12,533 nucleotides of DNA, taken from NCBI GenBank assembly GCA_038211015.1, contig JBBQVZ010000101.1:1-12533 (forward strand), given 5' to 3'. The position numbers and the translations under genes are program-made. A model generated the notes under the pieces. The model made no database searches and was not told where the DNA came from. It was given only the letters and a program-made list of their open reading frames with translations. Of this stretch, positions 1-6,186 are shown in pieces. The DNA comes from JBBQVZ01 sp038211015 (GTDB lineage Bacteria; Actinomycetota; UBA4738; HRBIN12). Within the stretch, counting starts at the first letter, position 1, and every line of letters begins with the position of its first letter.

Positions 1-788
1 TCGAAGTCACCGCGGTACCGGGACCCGGCGACCAACGCGCCCAGGTCCAGCGTGTAGATCTGCTTGCCCTTGAGCGTCTCGGGGACCTCGCCCCGCACGA
101 TGTCCTGCGACAGTCCCTCGACGACGGCGGTCTTGCCGACGCCGGGCTCGCCGATCAGCACCGGGTTGTTCTTGGTCCGGCGCGACAGGACCTGCATGAC
201 CCGCTCGATCTCCTGTTCGCGGCCGATGACCGGGTCGAGCTTGCCCTCGCGCGCCAGCTGCGTCAGGTTCCGGCCGAACTGGTCGAGCACCATGGAGCCC
301 TGGGGGCCACCCTCGCCGGAGCCGGCGGGCGTCTGCTCGCCTTTGCCACCGGTGTAGCCCGAGAGCAGCTGGATCACGGTCTGGCGGACGCGGTTGAGGT
401 CGGCGCCCAGCTTCTGCAACACCTGGGCCGCGACGCCCTCGCCCTCGCGGATGAGCCCGAGCAGGATGTGCTCGGTGCCGATGTAGTTGTGTCCGAGCTG
501 CAGCGCCTCGCGTAGGCTGAGCTCCAGGACCTTCTTCGCGCGTGGGGTGAACGGGATGTGCCCGGTGGGAGCGGCCTGACCTTGGCCGATGATCTCTTCG
601 ACCTGCTGACGGACCGCTTCCAGGGAGATGTTCAGCGACTCGAGCGCCTTGGCGGCGACGCCTTCGCCCTCGTGGATCAGCCCGAGCAGGATGTGCTCGG
701 TGCCGATGTAGTTGTGGTTGAGCATCCTCGCCTCTTCTTGGGCGAGGACCACCACTCGTCTGGCGCGGTCCGTGAAGCGTTCGAACAT
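1..788 (-). CDS. clpC: ATP-dependent Clp protease ATP-binding subunit ClpC (5' part; gene runs off the window's left edge)
   Basis: AAA+ unfoldase that recognises substrates and feeds them to the ClpP peptidase in the cytoplasm. The visible 262 codons begin MFERFTDRARRVVVLAQEEA and hold the two ClpC N-domain repeats, each with NYIGTEHILLGLI (about residues 25-37 and 100-112), separated by GHIPFTPRAKKVLELSLREA. A Gly-rich linker follows, then the start of the first AAA+ module with the Walker A motif GEPGVGKT (about residues 213-220). Only the N-domain and the start of D1 are present; the rest lies beyond base 1. The ATG at 788-786 is chosen because GGAGGA lies 8 nt upstream. The N-domain closely resembles, from memory, that of mycobacterial ClpC1. 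The gene follows the CNB gene on the same strand but is separated from it by the oppositely oriented receiver gene, so it needs its own promoter. Identification is very secure. Confidence 0.97.
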   Translation of the reverse strand, partial: MFERFTDRARRVVVLAQEEARMLNHNYIGTEHILLGLIHEGEGVAAKALESLNISLEAVRQQVEEIIGQGQAAPTGHIPFTPRAKKVLELSLREALQLGHNYIGTEHILLGLIREGEGVAAQVLQKLGADLNRVRQTVIQLLSGYTGGKGEQTPAGSGEGGPQGSMVLDQFGRNLTQLAREGKLDPVIGREQEIERVMQVLSRRTKNNPVLIGEPGVGKTAVVEGLSQDIVRGEVPETLKGKQIYTLDLGALVAGSRYRGDF

Positions 789-795
789 GTCAGCG

Positions 796-801
796 TCCTC
801 C
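796..801 (-). promoter_or_regulatory. Shine-Dalgarno site of clpC
   Basis: The minus strand reads GGAGGA here, with 8 nt to the ATG at 788. It fixes the clpC start. Confidence 0.8.
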
Positions 802-911
802 GGGCAATGACCCGCATGTTCCACGTCCCCGGGGATCCACGGACCACGTCCTACCCCCGAGTCGAGCCAAGCGCCGCAGCCGACGAACGGTCACGGCGCC
901 CGCTGACAGGG

Positions 912-917
912 AGTATA
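912..917 (-). promoter_or_regulatory. candidate -10 box for clpC
   Basis: The minus strand reads TATACT, five of six matches to the SigA-type -10 consensus, inside GGGTATACTCCC. It would give a leader of roughly 115 nt before the clpC ATG. No good -35 hexamer lies 16-18 nt upstream (CAAAGC at 17 nt), so the promoter would be activator-dependent or the match may be chance. The assignment is tentative. Confidence 0.35.
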
Positions 918-1053
918 CCCGTGACCCCCGATAAGCTTTGAGCGCCATCGCTGTTTCCTTCCCGCTCCGCTGCACGTCGTCTCCTTTAGTTCTTCGGACG
1001 TTCTCTGTCTGGGGATTAGTGGATAACACGCGGCTGATAAAGAAATCCTCCGT

Positions 1054-1077
1054 TGGTACTAGCGGTGGTACTAGTGG
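1054..1077. repeat. two-copy 12-bp tandem repeat, possible operator
   Basis: TGGTACTAGCGG (1054-1065) is followed directly by TGGTACTAGTGG (1066-1077); the copies differ at one base. The 12-bp spacing puts both copies on nearly the same DNA face, as expected for two adjacent monomers of a DNA-binding protein. It lies about 112 bp upstream of the receiver gene start and 266 bp upstream of the clpC start, in an A+T-richer patch. I do not recognise it as a known regulator's site; the binding role is inference. Confidence 0.45.
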
Positions 1078-1177
1078 AAGTTGACCCGATGGTCCGTTGT
1101 GCCGCCCCGTGGTGCATGGAATCATCGAAAGCGTCTTCCCTACTGACGGCGTTCCCCCGCCATCGACGCGATCTATG

Positions 1178-1183
1178 AGGAGG
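1178..1183 (+). promoter_or_regulatory. Shine-Dalgarno site that sets the receiver gene start
   Basis: A perfect AGGAGG is followed by 6 nt and a GTG at 1190. This decides for GTG 1190 over the in-frame ATG at 1175, which would lie upstream of this site. Confidence 0.8.
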
Positions 1184-1189
1184 TCTCGC

Positions 1190-1558
1190 GTGCGAGTGTT
1201 GGTTGTGGATGATCATCCCGCCTTCCGCCAGGCGTTGCGGAGTGCTCTGGAGATGGTGGATGAGATCGAGGTGGCGGGGGAAGCCGCTGGAGGCGTCGCC
1301 GCGTGCCGGCAGGCCGCGCACGTCGATCCCGACGTGGTGCTGATGGATCTGTCGATGCCGGACCTCTCGGGCTTCGACGCGATGGAGCGGATCCACGAGC
1401 GGCAGCCCAGTCTGCCGGTGGTCATCTTGACCGCCGACGCCGATCCGGAGGTGGAGGCCTATGCGCTGCAGGCCGGCGCGTCCGGATTCGTGGCCAAGGG
1501 CACCAGGCTCGACGACATCGTGATCGTCCTGCACGAGGCAGCCGAGAAGTCGGCCTGA
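1190..1558 (+). CDS. stand-alone receiver-domain response regulator (NarL-type receiver, no output domain)
   Basis: A 122-residue protein consisting of one receiver domain, which accepts a phosphoryl group from a histidine kinase. It starts MRVLVVDDHPAFRQAL. The acidic pair is D7-D8, the phospho-acceptor Asp is D53 in VVLMDLSMPDLSG, the switch Thr is T81 in VVILTAD and the conserved Lys is K103 in GFVAKG. VVDDHPAFR and the ASGFVAKG end resemble the NarL/LuxR receiver family, but the usual C-terminal HTH is absent: the protein stops at the end of the receiver fold. All active-site residues are intact, so it is not a decayed fragment. No histidine kinase is visible in the window. It is the only clear plus-strand gene, convergent with CNB (13 nt between stops) and divergent from clpC. 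It may act by protein-protein contact, as CheY or Spo0F do; its partner is unknown. Confidence 0.9.
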   Translation: MRVLVVDDHPAFRQALRSALEMVDEIEVAGEAAGGVAACRQAAHVDPDVVLMDLSMPDLSGFDAMERIHERQPSLPVVILTADADPEVEAYALQAGASGFVAKGTRLDDIVIVLHEAAEKSA

Positions 1559-1571
1559 GCGATCGCACCGG

Positions 1572-1994
1572 TTACTGCGAGAAGGACTTCTCCACGGCGC
1601 GGAGCCTGCCACAGAGCTGGATCAGCAGCGTGCGCGAGAGCTCCGGGAACTGATCCATCAGGGCGTTGAAGTCCCACGACGTGAGCGAGACGGTCCTCAG
1701 GTCGGACGCCGCGGTCACGGTCGCGGAACGCGGGCCACCGTCGATCAGAGACATCTCGCCGAAGTACGTGCCCGGGCCGAGCGTCGCGTGATCCACCCCG
1801 TCGACGGAGACGATGGCCTCGCCTTCGGTGATCATGTGGAACCCCACGCCGCTCTCCCCCTGCTTAGCGATGACCTTGCCCGCCGGGAACTCGACCTCCT
1901 TCGCGATCGCGGCGACCCGATGCAGCTCCTTGTCGCCGAAATCGCCGAACAGCGGCACCGATCTGATCCGCTCGATCGTCCCCTGCTGATCCAT
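1572..1994 (-). CDS. single-domain cyclic nucleotide-binding (Crp-fold) protein
   Basis: A 140-residue protein made of one CNB beta-roll with helices at each end and no HTH or catalytic domain. The N-terminal helix IERIRSVPLFGDFGDKELHRVA is typical of the family, followed by the roll with GKVIAKQGESGVGFHMITEGEA. The phosphate-binding cassette FGEMSLIDGGPRSATV (residues 78-93) keeps the Glu (E80) and Arg (R89) that hold the cyclic phosphate and ribose in cAMP-binding members, so ligand binding is plausible. The ATG at 1994 is chosen over upstream in-frame starts because AGGAGGAGG lies 6 nt before it. It occupies the place between lysS and clpC where many actinobacteria carry lsr2, but it is unrelated to Lsr2. 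With no output domain it presumably signals through a partner protein; that is inference. Confidence 0.88.
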   Translation of the reverse strand: MDQQGTIERIRSVPLFGDFGDKELHRVAAIAKEVEFPAGKVIAKQGESGVGFHMITEGEAIVSVDGVDHATLGPGTYFGEMSLIDGGPRSATVTAASDLRTVSLTSWDFNALMDQFPELSRTLLIQLCGRLRAVEKSFSQ

Positions 1995-2000
1995 CGCGTC

Positions 2001-2009
2001 CCTCCTCCT
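2001..2009 (-). promoter_or_regulatory. Shine-Dalgarno site of the CNB gene
   Basis: The minus strand reads AGGAGGAGG, 6 nt upstream of the ATG at 1994. It is one of the strongest ribosome-binding sites in the window and rules out the longer in-frame start. Confidence 0.75.
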
Positions 2010-2012
2010 GCT

Positions 2013-2028
2013 CCCGTGTGCACACGGG
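2013..2028. promoter_or_regulatory. perfect 16-bp palindrome upstream of the CNB gene, possible operator
   Basis: CCCGTGTG is followed directly by its exact complement CACACGGG. The palindrome lies between the TATACT box (2043-2048) and the CNB Shine-Dalgarno site, at about +8 to +23 of the predicted transcript, a position suited to repression. In RNA it could fold as a 6-bp stem with a UGCA loop, but no U-tract follows, so it is not an intrinsic terminator. The GTG/CAC half-sites recall Crp-family operators without matching the TGTGA-N6-TCACA spacing. Confidence 0.5.
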
Positions 2029-2042
2029 CGTTCGCGCGGCCC

Positions 2043-2048
2043 AGTATA
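2043..2048 (-). promoter_or_regulatory. candidate -10 box for the CNB gene
   Basis: The minus strand reads TATACT in the 81-nt gap after lysS. It would start transcription near base 2036, about 40 nt before the CNB ATG. The -35 region at 17 nt (TCTCGC) is poor. Its position right after the lysS stop suggests CNB can be transcribed separately from the biosynthetic operon. Confidence 0.4.
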
Positions 2049-2075
2049 GGTCGTGCCTTCCAACGGCGAGAGCGA

Positions 2076-3575
2076 CTACGAGCCCTCCGGCCGGTGGTGG
2101 GGGAACAGGATCAGGTCCCGGAGCGAGGGCGCGTCCGTCAACACCATCAGGAGTCGGTCGATCCCGATGCCGATGCCGCCGGTCGGAGGCATCCCGTGCT
2201 CGAGCGCCATCATGAAGTCCTCGTCCAGCGGGTGGGCCTCCTCGTCGCCGGCGAGCCGCTCCGCCATCTGCAGCTCGAACTTCGCCCGCTGCTCGATCGG
2301 GTCCGTCAGCTCGGAGAACGCCGTGCCGAGCTCGATCCCGCCGACCACGAGGTCGAAGTGCTCGGTGAGCGCCGGGTCGGCGCGGTGCGGCCGTGCGAGA
2401 GGCGAGACCTCCCGCGGGTAGTCGCAGACGAACGTCGGGTCGAAGAACGTGTGCTCCGCGAGCTTCTCGAAGACCTCCAGGACGATCTTGCCCGCCCCCC
2501 ACTCGGGATCGACGGCGACGCCGTGGCGATCCGCGAGTCCCGCGAGGTCCTGGCGATCAAGCGTGACCTCCTCGCCGGTGACCTCTGAGACGGCCCCCAG
2601 CACCGTGACGCGCCGGAACGGCGCGGAGACGTCGAGCGGCCGCCCTCGGAAGGTCCAGGCGAGCGAGCCGTTGACGGCGCGCGCACACGCTCGGATCAGA
2701 TCCTCGGTGATCCGCATCATCGTCTCGTAGTCGCCGTAGGCCTCGTAGAACTCGAGCATGGTGAATTCCGGGTTGTGCTCCCGGTCGATGCCCTCATTGC
2801 GGAAGTTCCTGCCGAGCTCGTAGATACGTTCGAGCCCTCCGACGAGCAGGCGCTTCAGGTACAGCTCCAAGGAGATCCGCAGCTTGAGATCGGTATCGAG
2901 GGCGTTGTGGTGCGTCGTGAACGGCTTCGCCAACGCCCCGCCGGCGACGGCCTGCAGGATGGGCGTCTCGACCTCGGTGTAGCCACGGGCGTCGAGCTCC
3001 TGACGGATCGTGCGCAGCACGGTCGCCCGCGACGAGACGTAGGCACGAGCCGCGGGGTCGGTGATCAGGTGCAGGTAGCGTCGACGCTGCTGCAGGTCGG
3101 GGTCCTGCAGCCCGTGCCACTTCTCGGGAAGCGGGCGCAGCGCCTTCGTCAGCATGGTGAGCGAGTCCACCTTGAGCGACAGCTCTCCGCGCCGCGTCCG
3201 AACGATGTAGCCGGTGGCGCCGACGATGTCGCCCAGGTCGATCTCGTCGAGCAGGCCGTACCCCTCGCCGAGCGTCGCCTCCTCGCAGAACAGCTGCAGG
3301 TCGCCCGTGCGATCCCGGATCACCAGGAACGTCAGCTTCCCGTGACGCCGGGCCAGGACGACCCGTCCGGCGACGGACGCACGCCGGTCCGACTCCTCCT
3401 CGTTCTCGAGCCTTCCCTCGTATTCGGCGAGCAGGTCGGCCGCATGGGTGTCCACGTTGTATGACATCGCGAACGGCTCGATGCCGAGGTCGCGCAGTCG
3501 CTCGAGCGACTCACGACGCGCGCGGAGGACCTCGGCCTCGCGCGGCAGGCCCTCGTGCGACTCGAACTCACTCAT
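2076..3575 (-). CDS. lysS: lysine--tRNA ligase, class II
   Basis: Charges tRNA-Lys with lysine using ATP, in the cytoplasm. The 499-residue length is normal for bacterial class II LysRS. The N-terminal anticodon-binding OB fold is at about residues 67-140 (VAGRVVLARRHGKLTFLVIRD). The catalytic core has motif 1 around GYTEVETPIL (199-208), motif 2 RNFRNEGIDREHNPEFTM (256-273) and motif 3 GGIGIGIDRLLMVLT (466-480). The lysine-site stretch EHFDLVVGGIELGTAFSELTDP is also present. The ATG at 3575 overlaps the end of coaX by 8 nt, so translation is probably coupled. There is no strong Shine-Dalgarno site. lysS downstream of coaX and near clpC is the usual actinobacterial arrangement. Identification is secure. 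Confidence 0.98.
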   Translation of the reverse strand: MSEFESHEGLPREAEVLRARRESLERLRDLGIEPFAMSYNVDTHAADLLAEYEGRLENEEESDRRASVAGRVVLARRHGKLTFLVIRDRTGDLQLFCEEATLGEGYGLLDEIDLGDIVGATGYIVRTRRGELSLKVDSLTMLTKALRPLPEKWHGLQDPDLQQRRRYLHLITDPAARAYVSSRATVLRTIRQELDARGYTEVETPILQAVAGGALAKPFTTHHNALDTDLKLRISLELYLKRLLVGGLERIYELGRNFRNEGIDREHNPEFTMLEFYEAYGDYETMMRITEDLIRACARAVNGSLAWTFRGRPLDVSAPFRRVTVLGAVSEVTGEEVTLDRQDLAGLADRHGVAVDPEWGAGKIVLEVFEKLAEHTFFDPTFVCDYPREVSPLARPHRADPALTEHFDLVVGGIELGTAFSELTDPIEQRAKFELQMAERLAGDEEAHPLDEDFMMALEHGMPPTGGIGIGIDRLLMVLTDAPSLRDLILFPHHRPEGS

Positions 3576-4347
3576 CGTCGATCACGACGTTCCGTTCGAA
3601 GACCAGACGGAGCCCTTCCAGCGTGAGCCACGGTTCGTGATGCTCGATCGTGTGGCAGTGCGGGATCACGACGGGCGCAAGCCCGCCGGTCGCGATGACG
3701 GTGGCCTTCCCCAGCTCGGCGACGATGCGTTCGACGATGGCGTCGACCTCGCCTGCGGTGCCGAAGATCAGGCCCGACTGGATGCACTCGACCGTGCTCT
3801 TGCCGATCACCGATGCCGGAGCCGTGAGCTCGACCCGGGTGAGGCGCGCGGTCCGGGAGAACAGGCTCGCCGCCGAGGCCTGCATGCCGGGAGCGATCAC
3901 GCCCCCGATGAACTCCCCCTTGTCCGAGACCACGTCGAAGTTCGTTGCCGTGCCGAAGTCCACGACGATCGCGGGCCCCCCGAACCGGGAGAACGCGGCG
4001 AGTGCATTCACGACCCGGTCGGCGCCGACCTCGCGCGGGTTGTCGGTCAGGATCGGCACGCCGGTCTTCGTTCCCGGGCCGACGATGACCGGCGGAGCGG
4101 GGAAGTACCGAGACGCCATCTCCCGCATGGCCGCGGTCACGTCGGGAACGACGGACGCGACGACCAGACCGGTCACCTGCGACTCGAACGACATGTCCGC
4201 TTGCGCCAAGAAGCCGGAGAAGAGCAGGGCGAGCTCGTCCGCGGTCCGCTCCGCCTGGGTGGAGATGCGCCAGGTGTGCGCGAGCTCGGGACCCCGGAAG
4301 ACCCCCAGGACGATCTCGGTGTTGCCGACGTCGGCGGCGAGGAGCAT
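3568..4347 (-). CDS. coaX: type III pantothenate kinase
   Basis: Phosphorylates pantothenate to 4'-phosphopantothenate, the first step of coenzyme A synthesis, in the cytoplasm. The 259-residue protein has the ASKHA-fold ATP site DVGNTE at residues 6-11, the pantothenate-site loop GPGTKTG (90-96), GADR with the catalytic Asp D110 (108-111), DFGTATNFD (130-138) and GGVIAPG (148-154), all typical of CoaX. The ATG at 4347 lies 11 nt after the panC stop, with AGGA nearby. It directly follows panC, which makes its substrate, and overlaps lysS by 8 nt. In mycobacteria panD lies between panC and coaX; here there is no room for it. Confidence 0.97.
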   Translation of the reverse strand: MLLAADVGNTEIVLGVFRGPELAHTWRISTQAERTADELALLFSGFLAQADMSFESQVTGLVVASVVPDVTAAMREMASRYFPAPPVIVGPGTKTGVPILTDNPREVGADRVVNALAAFSRFGGPAIVVDFGTATNFDVVSDKGEFIGGVIAPGMQASAASLFSRTARLTRVELTAPASVIGKSTVECIQSGLIFGTAGEVDAIVERIVAELGKATVIATGGLAPVVIPHCHTIEHHEPWLTLEGLRLVFERNVVIDDE

Positions 4348-4358
4348 CGGGCGGCATC

Positions 4359-5213
4359 CTACCCAGCTGCGGGAAGGCGGAGGCTGTCGATCAGGCGAGC
4401 CGACGCGAAGCGAGCGGCGATCAGCGCGCGGACGGGACGATCGAGCTCTGCGGCCGGTTCGAACGTGGCCTCATCCACCACGGCGGCGTAGTCGAGCGAC
4501 GCGAGCGGCGTCGCGCCCACCTCGCGTGCCATCGCCGCGACCAACACGGCCGGATCTCGCTCCCCCCCGCGCGCGAGCTCCGCCGCCTCGGAGAGAGCGA
4601 GGAAGAGGCAGCCCGCCTGTTCGCGTTCTTCGGGTGAGAGGAACGCGTTGCGGGACGACAGTGCCAGTCCGTCGGACTCCCGGATCGTGGGACACGCGAC
4701 GACCGTGACCGGCAGCGCGAGCCGGTCACCCATCTGCCGGACGAGGAAGAGCTGCTGCGCGTCCTTCTCGCCGAAGTACGCGGCGGACGGGCCCACCACA
4801 TCGAACAACCGATGGACGGCGGTCAGCACCCCGGCGAAGTGTCCCGGTCTCGCCGCGCCCTCCAGGACGTCACCGATCGGACCCGGATCCGGCTTGGGTA
4901 GCTCGACGCGAGGGGGATAGAACTCGTCGACGGATGGCGCCCACACCAGATCCACGCCGAGACCCTCGCTGGTGGCGACGTCGCGCGCCTCGTCCCGGGG
5001 ATAGCGAGACGGGTCCTCTCCTGGCGCGAACTGCATCGGGTTCACGAAGATCGACACGACGACCACGTCGCGCTCGGCCCGGGCGCGACGGATCAGCGAC
5101 GCGTGTCCGTCGTGCAGCGCCCCCATCGTCGGTACGAGGCCGATGTCGGCGCCGAAGGTCCGGCGCCCTCCGACGGCCGCCGTGAGGTCGTCGGCGGCGC
5201 GGATCAGCTCCAT
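4359..5213 (-). CDS. panC: pantothenate synthetase (pantoate--beta-alanine ligase)
   Basis: Joins pantoate and beta-alanine using ATP, giving pantothenate. The 284-residue protein carries the nucleotidyltransferase-superfamily motif PTMGALHDGH (residues 28-37), FVNPMQF (56-62), RPGHF (122-126), GEKDAQQ (148-154) and the KMSKS-equivalent SSRN (186-189), in the family order. The ATG at 5213 overlaps the end of the DUF2520 gene by 10 nt. A GAGG about 10 nt upstream, inside that gene, can serve as ribosome-binding site. Its product is the substrate of the adjacent coaX. The enzyme for beta-alanine, PanD, is not in the window. Identification is secure. Confidence 0.97.
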   Translation of the reverse strand: MELIRAADDLTAAVGGRRTFGADIGLVPTMGALHDGHASLIRRARAERDVVVVSIFVNPMQFAPGEDPSRYPRDEARDVATSEGLGVDLVWAPSVDEFYPPRVELPKPDPGPIGDVLEGAARPGHFAGVLTAVHRLFDVVGPSAAYFGEKDAQQLFLVRQMGDRLALPVTVVACPTIRESDGLALSSRNAFLSPEEREQAGCLFLALSEAAELARGGERDPAVLVAAMAREVGATPLASLDYAAVVDEATFEPAAELDRPVRALIAARFASARLIDSLRLPAAG

Positions 5214-6067
5214 CGCGCCAGCACCTCTTCGACCGCCGCGCGCCGTTCCTGCGGCAGGCGGCCGGATGCGGATGCCAGCTCGAGCGCGTCGCGGCAGAGC
5301 TCCACGTAGGCGGCCACGACGTCCGGTCTCGATGCGCGGAGCGCGGCGAGGTTGCGTTCGATCGTGGTCGCGTCGCCGCGGACGGCCGGTCCGGTGAGCG
5401 CCTCGGCCGGTCCCAGTCGTTCCACGTTGTCCAGGCTGGCGCGCTGCAGCGGAAGCATCGCTCGCAGCGGGTCGGGCACGCCCGCGCGCCGGAACAGATC
5501 CTCGGCGATCCCGCTCGTCACGATCAGGTAGTTCGACGCGAAGACGGCGGCCGCGTGATACAGGGGGCGCATCGCGTCATCCAACCGGAACGGCCGGGCC
5601 ATGACGTCGTCGGCGATGCGCTCCCCGACCGTGTACCCCTCGGCGTCGTCGGCGGTGACGGCCATCGCGCACCCCGGGATGCGCTCGAGCGCGGCCGCGA
5701 CGTCCGGGAAGGTCTGCAGCGGATGGAGAGCGAGCGGCCGGGCACCGGCCGCTCGCCCGGGAGCGAGGACGTCGGGCCCCGAGGCTCCCGACAGATGCGC
5801 CACCCACTGCCCGGAACGGAACCCACCGGCGCCGGCGATCTGCTCGACGATCGGCGGGATGGCGTCATCGGGTACGCCGATGAGCACCAGCTCGCCGGCG
5901 CGTGCGGCGTCCGCGGGATCGAGGAACGGGACGTCGGACAGGAACCGCGACGCGCGGTCGCGGGTGGGACCGCGCCCCGAGACCGCGACGATCCGGTGCC
6001 CGGCACGGCCGAGGAGGACCGCCATCGCGGTCCCCACGCGTCCGGCGCCGACGACCGAGACGTTCAT
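5204..6067 (-). CDS. Rossmann-like / DUF2520 domain protein
   Basis: A 287-residue protein that looks like a small NAD(P)-dependent dehydrogenase: Rossmann nucleotide loop GAGRVG (residues 7-12), the conserved HLSGA (91-95) and HPLQTF (115-120), then an all-helical C-terminal domain with YHAAAVFASNY (170-180) and LTGPAVRGD (224-232), the DUF2520 signature. The fold resembles pyrroline-5-carboxylate reductase and ketopantoate reductase. It is consistently next to panC in actinobacteria, so a role near pantoate formation has long seemed plausible, but I know of no proven reaction. The start is taken as ATG 6067, right before the Rossmann strand VSVVGAG; the upstream in-frame extension would be encoded by the tandem repeat. 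No Shine-Dalgarno site is visible, so the mRNA may be leaderless. It overlaps panC by 10 nt. Confidence 0.9.
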   Translation of the reverse strand: MNVSVVGAGRVGTAMAVLLGRAGHRIVAVSGRGPTRDRASRFLSDVPFLDPADAARAGELVLIGVPDDAIPPIVEQIAGAGGFRSGQWVAHLSGASGPDVLAPGRAAGARPLALHPLQTFPDVAAALERIPGCAMAVTADDAEGYTVGERIADDVMARPFRLDDAMRPLYHAAAVFASNYLIVTSGIAEDLFRRAGVPDPLRAMLPLQRASLDNVERLGPAEALTGPAVRGDATTIERNLAALRASRPDVVAAYVELCRDALELASASGRLPQERRAAVEEVLARWS

Positions 6068-6074
6068 CGATGCG

Positions 6075-6080
6075 AGTATG
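6075..6080 (-). promoter_or_regulatory. candidate leaderless -10 box for the DUF2520 gene
   Basis: The minus strand reads CATACT exactly 7 nt before the ATG at 6067, the spacing seen in leaderless actinobacterial mRNAs (consensus TANNNT). The first base deviates and no good -35 is seen. The lack of a Shine-Dalgarno site supports it. If real, the panC-coaX-lysS part can be transcribed independently of the fol genes. Confidence 0.3.
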
Positions 6081-6082
6081 CC

Positions 6083-6186
6083 AAGTCCGCCAGATCGCAA
6101 GTCCGCCAGATCGCAAGTCAGCCAGATCGCAAGTCAGCCAGATCGCAAGTCCGCCAGATCGCAAGTCCGCCAGATCGCAAGTCAGC
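6083..6186. repeat. 16-bp tandem repeat array (six full copies plus 8 bp)
   Basis: Six consecutive 16-bp units starting at 6083, 6099, 6115, 6131, 6147 and 6163, plus a partial seventh at 6179-6186. Units 1, 2, 5 and 6 read AAGTCCGCCAGATCGC; units 3 and 4 read AAGTCAGCCAGATCGC and the partial seventh also carries the A. Apart from that one C/A position the units are identical, giving the order C-C-A-A-C-C-A. The array fills nearly all of the 114-bp gap between the zinc-ribbon gene and the DUF2520 gene; the zinc-ribbon stop codon (6182-6184) lies inside the partial unit. There are no spacers, so it is not CRISPR. It has the look of a minisatellite grown by slippage. Confidence 0.95.

Larger units (their letters stand above)
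789..1189. other. 401-bp divergent intergenic region between clpC and the receiver gene
   Basis: This is the only stretch over 300 bases without a convincing gene. It must carry the clpC promoter (leftward) and the receiver-gene promoter (rightward). It contains a TATACT box on the minus strand (912-917), a two-copy 12-bp tandem repeat (1054-1077), one DnaA-box-like 9-mer (1018-1026, one mismatch to TTATCCACA on the minus strand) and a small Arg-rich minus-strand ORF (975 to 790) with an AAAGGAG site. It is visibly richer in A+T around 1005-1080 than the flanking genes. I see no tRNA, clear riboswitch or intrinsic terminator in it. Confidence 0.6.

Noticed and set aside
1018..1026. Replication origin signal (DnaA-box-like TTATCCACT on the minus strand)
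   Set aside because: A single box with one mismatch and no dnaA, dnaN or box cluster nearby; kept only as a note in the intergenic region.
1097..1189. N-terminal extension of the receiver protein from an upstream TTG or the ATG at 1175
   Set aside because: AGGAGG at 1178-1183 with 6-nt spacing points to GTG 1190, and the extension adds nothing matching the receiver fold.
2013..2028. Intrinsic terminator of lysS
   Set aside because: The stem is GC-rich but is followed by AGCAGGAGGAGG on the minus strand, not by a U-tract, and it lies downstream of a likely promoter.
2775..3464. 229-codon plus-strand frame inside lysS
   Set aside because: Antisense shadow of a complete, motif-rich lysyl-tRNA synthetase.
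6083..6186. CRISPR array
   Set aside because: Units are only 16 bp and directly adjacent with no spacers, and no cas genes are present.
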